NCBI GenBank assembly: GCA_964415795.1
Contig: CAYQBN010000007.1
Coordinates: forward strand, 1 to 64,000
Direction: 5' to 3'
From: CALITV01 sp964415795
GTDB taxonomy: Bacteria; UBP6; UBA1177; JAKLFG01
DNA: 64,000 bases
This document shows positions 8,448 through 15,530 of the stretch, one piece after another. How positions within the stretch are numbered: the stretch's first letter is position 1; each line of letters starts with the position of its first letter. The position numbers and the translations under genes were made by a program. Below the pieces are notes generated by a model. It searched no databases, was not told the origin of the DNA, and saw only the letters and a list, made by a program, of their open reading frames with translations.

Positions 8448-10129
8448 CGGTCAGTCTCCTTGTTCCCATTGCTATCGTCCTCAGGCTCTTTCTCCGTATC
8501 GAAGTAAAAAGTGAACCACACCCCCGCTCCGACGAGCACGCCCCCGCTCCGGTAGCCGGGATAGCCGGGGTTGTTGCTCTGGAAGCCGTCCGATTCGGGG
8601 ATTGGCGAACCATCGTAGTCGCTCACCGACTCGGGAAACTCGTCGATCACGGCACCTTCCGCGCCGGTGCCGCTCTCCGGAGCCGTCGCCGTCGCCGAAA
8701 CTCCGGTCTTTTTGCGCTCGGTACGGGTGAACAGATAGTGGACCTGGGCTCCGAGACCGGTATCGAAAGCATAGTCGCCAATCTGCCATGTCCGCACGAA
8801 ACCGCCGCCAAACGAAAGACGATGGTTGTCCACATAGTTGGTGCGGCCATCCTGCGCGGGCACCGGACTCGGGGTGAACGCAATGTCAAGCCCCCACCGG
8901 TTGGGCCCCTTATCCATCGCGATGCCCAGCGCACCCTTGAAGGTGTCGTGCCATGCGGACTTCGCGACGGTCTCTTTCACGAGTCCGCCATAAACGGTGG
9001 TCTCGTTAGGAGTTCCTTCATCATAGACCGTCTCAAGGTCGTAATCCCAGTACCAGTTGTCCTGCGGCCGGGCGTTCTGGCGGTTCACATAGGCGCTCCA
9101 CCGTTCATAGGTGCCGGTGAGCGCCGTCGTGAAACCGAATCCCTTGCCAAGGTCAAATCTTCCGAGCGCGAAGGCAAGCGAGAAGGTAAGCGGTGTGTAG
9201 GCGTGGATTATCGAGAAGGCGCTTTCGCCGACCGACCGCTCCATCGTCCCCTGCATTCGCCAAAAGTTCATGTCTATAGTCGAATCTATTTCGTTGTGCG
9301 AAGAAAGATGAAGTATCGCCGAGATGCGCAGTTTCTCCCACGGCCGCGCCGCGAGGGCGAAGTGCGGCATGGCACGCAGACCGATCGAGGAGCGGGCGAG
9401 CACATCCTTTTCGTTGCGCGCCGCATCGGGTATGTAGGCCTCGGCATGGATCGTCGTGCTGTTGATGAGCGACACGCCTATGCCGGCAGTGAGCCATTCC
9501 CAATAGACCCGCCCGCCAAGTCCAAGCGTTATAGAGAAACCTTGAAGACGGTCCTCGTAGAGTTCGAAGTGGAGCGAATTGGAAAAGTTCGCCTCGCGCT
9601 CGTCGGGAAAAAACGAGCGTTGTCCCTGCAGTTCGGTGACCGGCATGATCAGCGAAAGGCCGAACGAAAGCCACTTCTCGATGAGCGATGCGGCAACACC
9701 TACCGTCGCATAGTATGAATGGGCGGTCGGATCGTCGGAACCGCGGGAAGAAAGTGCCGCGGTCGGTTGTGGCTTGAACGGGATCGGCCGATCCGGCTTT
9801 CCGTCACGGATCACCCGCGCCGCATAGATACCCGAGCCAAAACCGCCATTGGCGTTCATGTCGCCAAGCACATCGGTACCCGCAGGGCGATCGAAGAGCG
9901 AGATATCAAGACCTTGGTAGAGATACGAAAACGAAAAGGTGAACGAGCGCTTCACCTCGAGCAGAAGAGCCGGATTGAAATAGGCCGTTTCGGGCCCCTG
10001 CGGGATGGCACGCCCGCTGAACGGGTTGACCCCCTGCGAGGAACCGATCAATTCGCGGGTCGGTGAAGCGAAAAGTGAAGCAGAAGAAAGTGCGAAAACG
10101 CACGCCAGCAACGCATATCGGATCGACAA
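8444..10129 (-). CDS. FadL/TodX-like outer-membrane transport protein
   Basis: 561 residues. Signal peptide MSIRYALLACVFALSSASLFA. The mature N-terminus carries GPETAYFNPALL, the pattern seen early in FadL/OmpP1/TodX proteins (long-chain fatty acid and hydrophobic compound channels). Many amphipathic strands follow, with NSTTIHAEAYIPDAA and LGLGGRVYWEWLTAGIGVSLINS. The start is TTG at 10129; an in-frame TAA lies shortly upstream and no ATG is available. A Gly/Pro-rich C-terminal stretch (PGYPGYRSGG) and a last strand near WFTFYFDTEKEP are followed by a hydrophilic tail, unusual for a barrel that should end in Phe. Confidence 0.7.
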   Translation of the reverse strand: MSIRYALLACVFALSSASLFASPTRELIGSSQGVNPFSGRAIPQGPETAYFNPALLLEVKRSFTFSFSYLYQGLDISLFDRPAGTDVLGDMNANGGFGSGIYAARVIRDGKPDRPIPFKPQPTAALSSRGSDDPTAHSYYATVGVAASLIEKWLSFGLSLIMPVTELQGQRSFFPDEREANFSNSLHFELYEDRLQGFSITLGLGGRVYWEWLTAGIGVSLINSTTIHAEAYIPDAARNEKDVLARSSIGLRAMPHFALAARPWEKLRISAILHLSSHNEIDSTIDMNFWRMQGTMERSVGESAFSIIHAYTPLTFSLAFALGRFDLGKGFGFTTALTGTYERWSAYVNRQNARPQDNWYWDYDLETVYDEGTPNETTVYGGLVKETVAKSAWHDTFKGALGIAMDKGPNRWGLDIAFTPSPVPAQDGRTNYVDNHRLSFGGGFVRTWQIGDYAFDTGLGAQVHYLFTRTERKKTGVSATATAPESGTGAEGAVIDEFPESVSDYDGSPIPESDGFQSNNPGYPGYRSGGVLVGAGVWFTFYFDTEKEPEDDSNGNKETDR

Positions 10130-10164
10130 AGAAAGCCTCGGATCACGCCGTTAGCAACTGATCG

Positions 10165-10192
10165 ATGATACCAAAAGATAAAAAGTGGTCAA
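10165..10192 (-). promoter_or_regulatory. sigma-70 type promoter for the FadL-like/lipoprotein operon
   Basis: Read on minus: TTGACC (10192-10187), 16-nt spacer, TATCAT (10170-10165), 35 nt before the TTG start. Confidence 0.65.
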
Positions 10193-10256
10193 GAATTTAC
10201 CCGTTTTTTATGAACTCTCGTGTCAGCGAAGAAAAACGGCCGGGGGATCAACCGCG

Positions 10257-10285
10257 TTGACTTCCCGAGCACAACTTCTTAAAGT
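10257..10285 (+). promoter_or_regulatory. sigma-70 type promoter for the propeller lipoprotein
   Basis: TTGACT (10257-10262), 17-nt spacer, TAAAGT (10280-10285), 43 nt before ATG 10329. Confidence 0.6.
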
Positions 10286-10328
10286 GATATTGTTGCAAAC
10301 AGCGTACATTGAATCATAAGGAGAAGAC

Positions 10329-12899
10329 ATGCAGTATCTTCTATCATTTCTCTGTTCCACTTTGATGACGGTATTTTTTCTTACGGCCTGCTCTTCAGGA
10401 GCTACCTCCCACCACGAGGAAGAACCCGACGAAGATGCCGTTACCGGGAACGATGTGATCATGAACGAGATTGAGACGCTTGAGAACGAGGACCTTTTCT
10501 CCGATGAGGACGCCCTGCTTCCCGAGACCGACATCTTCTCGCCACAGGAAGAGTTTCCCGGCGAGGGTTACCCGAGTCCTGAACCGGGGACCTGCTCCTT
10601 CGTTGGAGCGAATTGCGGTGAGGTAGAACTTGCGCCCGGCCAGAAGATCTCCTGCGGCGAGTGCACACTCCCCGACACCTGTGGCGGCAACGGGACGCCG
10701 AATGTCTGCGGGCACTCTATCTGCGACGAGGGATGGTGCTGGGAACATCCCCTTCCCCAAGGCGACACTCTCAACGACCTCTACGCACTCGACGATCAGC
10801 ACATCTGGGCGGTCGGCGACTCGGTCGTACTGTTCTACGATGGCGTCTCGTGGGAACGTGTTCCCTATCAACTGCGGCAGGGCGGAAAGATACAGGCGAT
10901 CTATGCCGCCGATGCCGGCCATGTCTGGGCGGTAGCGACCGACGGCTGTCTGCTCTTTCTCACGGATGGGGTGCTTTCCTGCAATAAAGGGACCGATGAA
11001 AATGGCATCCCGATCTATTGGAGCGAGAACCGCAAGGCGCTCTATGCGATACACGGCACCGGACCGAACGATATCTGGGCCGCCGGCAGCGAGGTGATCC
11101 TCCACTGGGACGGCGCAACATGGACGGTACGCTCCGAACTCCCGTGGAAGGTCTATGCGGCACGCGCGCTCTCGCCATCGTCCGTCTGGTTCGGCGGCGA
11201 ACAGGGGCTTCTTCATTATGAAGGCGCGAACATCGCCACGGCGATGACCGAATTCGTCATCCGCGACATCGCGGCGCTTCCTTCCGGTGAACTGTGGGCC
11301 GTCGGCGACGACGGTATCATACTTCGTTACGACGGCACCCTCTGGGCCCCAGTTACCCCGCCTCGAGAGGATGGTGATTACACAGCGATCGGCTCACTCA
11401 GCGATACCCAGATATTCGTCGCGGACACATCGGGAACGCTCTGGCGCCGCCTCGGTGAGGAGTGGCTCGCTCAACCGGTCGCGATGGAAGGGGCCATCCG
11501 TGCCACGAGCGCTGCACCGACGAAACTCTGGTTCGCCGGCGACTATGGGCTCATCGTTTCGTGGGACACCAAGTTCTTCACGGTAAACCGCCAGCGGATA
11601 CCGAGCAGCGGCGTCCGGGCGCTCTTTGCCACCTCGCCGTTCGATGTGTGGATCGCAGGCCCTTATTTCTTCGCCCGCTGGGACGGCGCTCAGTGGCGCT
11701 TCATGGCATCACGCCGCGACATCACCGATCTCTACGGCGCTGCGTATAACGACATCTACGCCGAAACGGCAAGCGGGGAATTCCTCCACTACGACGGGAC
11801 CCGCTGGAGCACCGCACAGCCGGACGAAGAGACGGTGACGGCGCTCAAAGCGGCGCGCGAACCGTTCCTCAGCCGGCCCGACGACAAGACGATCCGCTGG
11901 TGCTTCACCGAGGCCGACTGCTGGTCGTTCGCCGGCGATCTCTTCATCCAAGACACCCCCACCCGACGGTTCGTCTCCTACGAGTGGCCATTCGAGGGAT
12001 TGTGGTACCTTCCCTCCTCATCAGCGGGCAGAACGACCGCCTGCGCGATAAGCGACGGCCGCTACTGGGCGACCAACGGCATCCGCACCATCCTGCTCGA
12101 AGAAGGACGCTGGCATCACCTTGACCGAGGCTACCCTGACACCGCCGCCACCACCGTCGCCTGCGAAGGAGACGACCTGTACTTTGCCGACACCGAAGGA
12201 GTTATCTGGTGTCTGCGCGGCGGGACCACCCAAGAAAACATCGGTCTCATCGAAAAAGGCGAAGTTCAGATCATCGACCTTTCGGCCGAGGGAACGCTCT
12301 ATGTGATGGCGGAGTCCTTCGCGGGGTTCGGGGACGGCAAACTCTACCGCATCGAGAACGGCGTTGGCGTCGAAATAGCGATACCGAACGACGCACCGGT
12401 CCTTTCGTTCGCCGCGATAGCCGACGACGACATCTGGGTGGGGAGCACGAATGCCCTCTATCACTGGGACGGCGCTCAGTGGACGACGACGCTTCCCGCC
12501 GATCTCACCGACAAGGGTCTGCCGCCCGGCGAGACCGAAGTGTACCTCGTCCGCATCTTTGCGCTCGACGCGAACAACATCTGGATGACCGGCGTCTCTC
12601 CTGACGAAAAGACCGCCTACATTTTCTCCTACGATGGGACAAAGTGGGTCGGCGACGCCCGCTCGACACTCTCGGGGACCCTCTCATTTACCGATGTCTG
12701 GGCGACCGATCAACAGAATGCCTATCTTCCCCTCTCGACCCAAGGATGGATATACCACTACAAGAGTCTCGGCGCGACCGGCATGATAGACTCGGTCACC
12801 GCGCCAGCCGCAGCACCGTTCCTTGCCATCACGGGACGAGCGGGAGAAGAGATGCGCGTCTTCGGCCCGAACGGTGCCATCCTGAGGAAAGATCTTTAG
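10329..12899 (+). CDS. Large beta-propeller lipoprotein
   Basis: 856 residues. Signal peptide MQYLLSFLCSTLMTVFFLTAC with lipobox (LTAC), then an acidic linker and a Cys-rich segment with ten cysteines (CSFVGANC to CDEGWCW). The rest is about 12 repeats of the pattern xx-I-W-A-V-G-x-x-G-x-I-L-x-Y-D-G-x-x-W, for example HIWAVGDSVVLFYDGVSW, DIWAAGSEVILHWDGATW and DIWVGSTNALYHWDGAQW. These are blades of one or two beta-propellers, probably surface exposed. GGAG precedes the ATG. Binding partner unknown; monocistronic by context. Confidence 0.8.
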   Translation: MQYLLSFLCSTLMTVFFLTACSSGATSHHEEEPDEDAVTGNDVIMNEIETLENEDLFSDEDALLPETDIFSPQEEFPGEGYPSPEPGTCSFVGANCGEVELAPGQKISCGECTLPDTCGGNGTPNVCGHSICDEGWCWEHPLPQGDTLNDLYALDDQHIWAVGDSVVLFYDGVSWERVPYQLRQGGKIQAIYAADAGHVWAVATDGCLLFLTDGVLSCNKGTDENGIPIYWSENRKALYAIHGTGPNDIWAAGSEVILHWDGATWTVRSELPWKVYAARALSPSSVWFGGEQGLLHYEGANIATAMTEFVIRDIAALPSGELWAVGDDGIILRYDGTLWAPVTPPREDGDYTAIGSLSDTQIFVADTSGTLWRRLGEEWLAQPVAMEGAIRATSAAPTKLWFAGDYGLIVSWDTKFFTVNRQRIPSSGVRALFATSPFDVWIAGPYFFARWDGAQWRFMASRRDITDLYGAAYNDIYAETASGEFLHYDGTRWSTAQPDEETVTALKAAREPFLSRPDDKTIRWCFTEADCWSFAGDLFIQDTPTRRFVSYEWPFEGLWYLPSSSAGRTTACAISDGRYWATNGIRTILLEEGRWHHLDRGYPDTAATTVACEGDDLYFADTEGVIWCLRGGTTQENIGLIEKGEVQIIDLSAEGTLYVMAESFAGFGDGKLYRIENGVGVEIAIPNDAPVLSFAAIADDDIWVGSTNALYHWDGAQWTTTLPADLTDKGLPPGETEVYLVRIFALDANNIWMTGVSPDEKTAYIFSYDGTKWVGDARSTLSGTLSFTDVWATDQQNAYLPLSTQGWIYHYKSLGATGMIDSVTAPAAAPFLAITGRAGEEMRVFGPNGAILRKDL

Positions 12900-12925
12900 G
12901 AAATCACTCTTTTTCCCTTTCCCTC

Positions 12926-12953
12926 TTGATTTCCTTCGTTTTGTCCCTATACC
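12926..12953 (+). promoter_or_regulatory. sigma-70 type promoter for thioredoxin
   Basis: TTGATT (12926-12931), 16-nt spacer, TATACC (12948-12953). Confidence 0.55.
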
Positions 12954-12986
12954 ATTTATTTGCTATTAGCAATATGGAGGCACATC

Positions 12987-13349
12987 ATGGAAAAACTGAA
13001 CAAAGAGACATTCAAGCAAAAGGTGTTCGACTACGAACACAACACCGAGTGGAAGTTCGCAGGAACCCGACCTGCGATCGTTGATTTCTATGCCGACTGG
13101 TGCGGTCCCTGTCGCGCAGTGGCACCGATCCTTGCGGAACTCGCCCAGCAGTACGAGGGGAAGGTGGACATCTACAAGGTGAACACCGACGAGGAACAGG
13201 AACTCGCGGCGGTCTTCGGCATCCGCTCCATCCCCTCCATCCTCTTCATCCCGCTCAACGACAAACCGCAGATGGCGATGGGGGCCCTTCCGAAAAGTGC
13301 TCTCACCGACGCCATCGAACGGGTGCTTCTCAAGAACACAAACGCCTAG
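12987..13349 (+). CDS. trxA: Thioredoxin
   Basis: 120 residues, slightly longer than the usual 105-110 because of an N-terminal extension. The active site WCGPC sits in VDFYADWCGPCRAVAP, and the cis-Pro loop is IRSIPSILF. Cytoplasmic dithiol-disulfide oxidoreductase. The start at 12987 is supported by GGAGG about 8 nt upstream; an earlier in-frame ATG at 12960 lies close to the -10 element. It has its own promoter, and a flavin reductase with a separate promoter follows. Confidence 0.93.
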   Translation: MEKLNKETFKQKVFDYEHNTEWKFAGTRPAIVDFYADWCGPCRAVAPILAELAQQYEGKVDIYKVNTDEEQELAAVFGIRSIPSILFIPLNDKPQMAMGALPKSALTDAIERVLLKNTNA

Positions 13350-13379
13350 AAAACACTGCGACCCGATCGTGTTCTCTCG

Positions 13380-13407
13380 TTGACTTCCCCTCTCGCTCTG
13401 CTATGAT
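13380..13407 (+). promoter_or_regulatory. sigma-70 type promoter for the flavin reductase
   Basis: TTGACT (13380-13385), 16-nt spacer, TATGAT (13402-13407), 33 nt before ATG 13441. Confidence 0.7.
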
Positions 13408-13440
13408 GACTTGTCACAACGATGACCTATGAGGCATATC

Positions 13441-13953
13441 ATGAACGCAGACCTCTTCCGCGAGATCTCCCCCAAAGAACTTACCGACAATTTCTTCGCC
13501 GCGTTCGGCGACGAGTGGGCGCTCCTTGCGGCAGGCGACACGAAGAAGGCCAACCTGATGACGATTGGCTGGGCGACCGCCGGAATCCTCTGGAAGCGGC
13601 CGGTCGTGACCGTCTTCGTGCGACCGCACCGCTACACCTACCAGTTCATGGAGAAGTTGCCGCGTTTTTCGGTCACCTTCCTCGAAAGCCGTTACCGAAG
13701 TGCTCTCAACTTTTGCGGCTCGGTATCCGGAAAAGATCGAGACAAGATAAAAGAGTCGGGACTCACGCTCCTGCACGATGAAAAGGTCCCCTACTTCGCA
13801 GAGGCACGGCTCGTCATCTTCTGCCGTAAGATCTACCATCACGATATCGCACCGGCGAACTTCCTCGATCCGACTATCGAAGAGAACTACCCGTCGAAGG
13901 ATTACCACCGGATGTATGTGGGCCAAATAGAAAAGATCCTTGTTAAACGATAG
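13441..13953 (+). CDS. Flavin reductase family protein (FMN-binding split barrel)
   Basis: 170 residues. Features of the flavin-reductase-like split barrel are KKANLMTIGWATAGILWKRPVVTVFVRPHRYT (FMN-binding region) and FSVTFLESRYRSALNFCGSVSGKDRDK. Likely binds FMN and acts as a small NAD(P)H-dependent or electron-transfer flavoprotein, as in the rubredoxin-linked FlrA-type proteins of anaerobes; the exact substrate cannot be told. ATG 13441 is preferred over 13429 because GAGG lies about 9 nt upstream of it. Confidence 0.85.
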   Translation: MNADLFREISPKELTDNFFAAFGDEWALLAAGDTKKANLMTIGWATAGILWKRPVVTVFVRPHRYTYQFMEKLPRFSVTFLESRYRSALNFCGSVSGKDRDKIKESGLTLLHDEKVPYFAEARLVIFCRKIYHHDIAPANFLDPTIEENYPSKDYHRMYVGQIEKILVKR

Positions 13954-13975
13954 CACAGCATCCCCCTCAGAAAAA

Positions 13976-14003
13976 TTGATTTGCCTCCTTGCAACGCTAA
14001 ACT
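13976..14003 (+). promoter_or_regulatory. sigma-70 type promoter for the HsdR-like/FHA gene
   Basis: TTGATT (13976-13981), 16-nt spacer, TAAACT (13998-14003), 33 nt before ATG 14037. Confidence 0.6.
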
Positions 14004-14036
14004 AAAGGATTGTCATATTCGTCTGAGGAGGGCCTC

Positions 14037-15152
14037 ATGTCCTACAAAGCAGAATTGGTGGCGTTCGCGAAGAACATTAGAACGCTTCAGAAGTACCTGC
14101 GCAGTCGTGACACGGTACGGCAATCGCTTGTCGTGCCGTTCTTCAAGATCCTTGGCTGGGATGTGTATAACCCCGGCGAGTTTATGGCGGGATTCCCGGT
14201 CGAATCTCCCCACGGAAAAACCCTGACCGCCGATTTTGCCGTCCTCCGCAACGAAACGCCGGTTATCATCGTACAAACCTACTTCGGCACCGAGGAACCG
14301 GCCGAGGAACAGGCAACGCTCGCCGCACTGTTCCGTCTCGTGCCGGGTGACAAAGTCGCCGTCCTCACCAATGGAGTCGATTGGAAGTTCTTCGCCGACG
14401 GCGCAGAACCGGGCGTTATGGATTCTTCTCCCTATCTTGTTCTGAACCTTGGCGAAAAGACTCGCGCCGAAGACCTCGCGCCGCTCGATGCCTACCACAA
14501 AGAGGTCTTCGACCTCGCCACCATCCTTGCTCCGATTCGCCTTACCATCTACGAGAAAAAGATAGCCGATTACTTTGTTGCTCAGCGGACACCTTCCACC
14601 GCCGATCGTGAGCTTATCGATTTCATCATCCGTCGTGTTTACGGAGGGGAACCTTCACCGCAGACACACGAGAAACTAGCGGGATGGGTACTGAACGCCT
14701 TTGCGGTGATCCCGCCCAAGAACGGCGCCGCGTCGTCAGTCGCTCCCACGCCCGCATCGGCGGTCGCTCCTGCCGAGGAACCTCTCGAAGAACTCGAGAT
14801 CGTGCGCCCGGTAAAGAAGGGTCCCGCCGCAACGGAAAAAGCCGCCTCTTTTTCGCCAGAAGCACGCATTACCGTCATCTCAGGAGAAGATCAGGGGAAA
14901 TCAGCGACAGTCAAAACGACGGAATTCGTCGTTGGGCGCAATCTCGACCTGAATCTCGTGCTGGCCGATCCGTCCGTCTCTCGCCGCCACTTCCGGATAC
15001 TCTTCGAAAATGGATCCTTTTGGGTCGAAGACCTCGGAAGCGGTAACAAGATAAAGGTGAACGGCGTCAAGACGACCCAGCGAAGACAACTTACCCACAA
15101 CGATGTTATTCAGGCAGGGAATACGACTCTGCGCTTCGAGATAATCTCTTAA
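14037..15152 (+). CDS. Degenerate HsdR-N (COG4748-like) nuclease domain fused to an FHA domain
   Basis: 371 residues; GAGGAGG places the start at 14037, not at an upstream TTG. Residues 1-230 follow the HSDR_N_2 / COG4748 type pattern known from type I and IV restriction proteins: RQSLVVPFFKILGWDVYNP, LTADFAVL, PVIIV, KVAVLTNGVDWKFFAD and FIIRRVYGG. Relatives have D, then E-x-K in the IECK strand. Here D66 remains but the E and K positions are Q80 and Y82 (VQTY), so nuclease activity is probably lost. A Pro/Ala linker (about 232-260) leads to an FHA domain (about 285-371) with VVGR, SRRH and VNG, the phosphothreonine-binding signature. It is a single-gene unit with its own promoter, not next to modification or specificity genes. 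A phospho-regulated DNA or protein binder is an inference. Confidence 0.8.
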   Translation: MSYKAELVAFAKNIRTLQKYLRSRDTVRQSLVVPFFKILGWDVYNPGEFMAGFPVESPHGKTLTADFAVLRNETPVIIVQTYFGTEEPAEEQATLAALFRLVPGDKVAVLTNGVDWKFFADGAEPGVMDSSPYLVLNLGEKTRAEDLAPLDAYHKEVFDLATILAPIRLTIYEKKIADYFVAQRTPSTADRELIDFIIRRVYGGEPSPQTHEKLAGWVLNAFAVIPPKNGAASSVAPTPASAVAPAEEPLEELEIVRPVKKGPAATEKAASFSPEARITVISGEDQGKSATVKTTEFVVGRNLDLNLVLADPSVSRRHFRILFENGSFWVEDLGSGNKIKVNGVKTTQRRQLTHNDVIQAGNTTLRFEIIS

Positions 15153-15204
15153 AACACACCGAAATCGCTGAAAAGAAAAAACGAAAGATACCTACCTACT
15201 ACGA

Positions 15205-15384
15205 CTACACCGTCCGATCAGGCGGCGGCGGCGGCGGCGGCGGATTGGGAGAATCGGGAGGACTCGGAGGCGGATCGGGACTGAGCCCGTAAGCCAGAGC
15301 CCCTTCGTAGCCGGGCACCTGAGATCCCGGCATACCTAACCACACAGCCGCGAAGAGCACCGTGACGAAAACAAAAACCTTCAT
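15205..15384 (-). CDS. Small proline-rich exported peptide
   Basis: 59 residues. MKVFVFVTVLFAAVWLGMPGSQVPG is a signal peptide or membrane anchor. The rest (SPDPPPSPPDSPNPPPPPPPPD) is nearly pure proline with Ser, Asp and Asn. The strong promoter TTGACT-17-TATACT ends only 37 nt upstream of the ATG, which is the main reason to accept so short a gene. The ribosome-binding site is weak. No homologue recognised. Confidence 0.5.
   Translation of the reverse strand: MKVFVFVTVLFAAVWLGMPGSQVPGYEGALAYGLSPDPPPSPPDSPNPPPPPPPPDRTV
15221..15243. repeat. GGC trinucleotide microsatellite
   Basis: Seven GGC units plus GG. On the minus strand they encode the poly-proline end of the small exported peptide, so slippage would change the number of prolines without a frameshift. 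Confidence 0.85.
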
Positions 15385-15420
15385 TGGTACGATGCCTGTT
15401 CCGTTACTCAGTACAACTTC

Positions 15421-15449
15421 AGTATAGGACGCAAAAAACGGCAAGTCAA
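15421..15449 (-). promoter_or_regulatory. Strong sigma-70 type promoter for the proline-rich peptide
   Basis: Read on minus: TTGACT (15449-15444), 17-nt spacer, TATACT (15426-15421). Confidence 0.75.
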
Positions 15450-15530
15450 TAGCTGGCAGAAAAAAGTTCCTTTGATTTTTGTTTTCTTTTTTGGTAGCGT
15501 CTTTTCGCAGGAACGGCACGGAAAAGGTTC

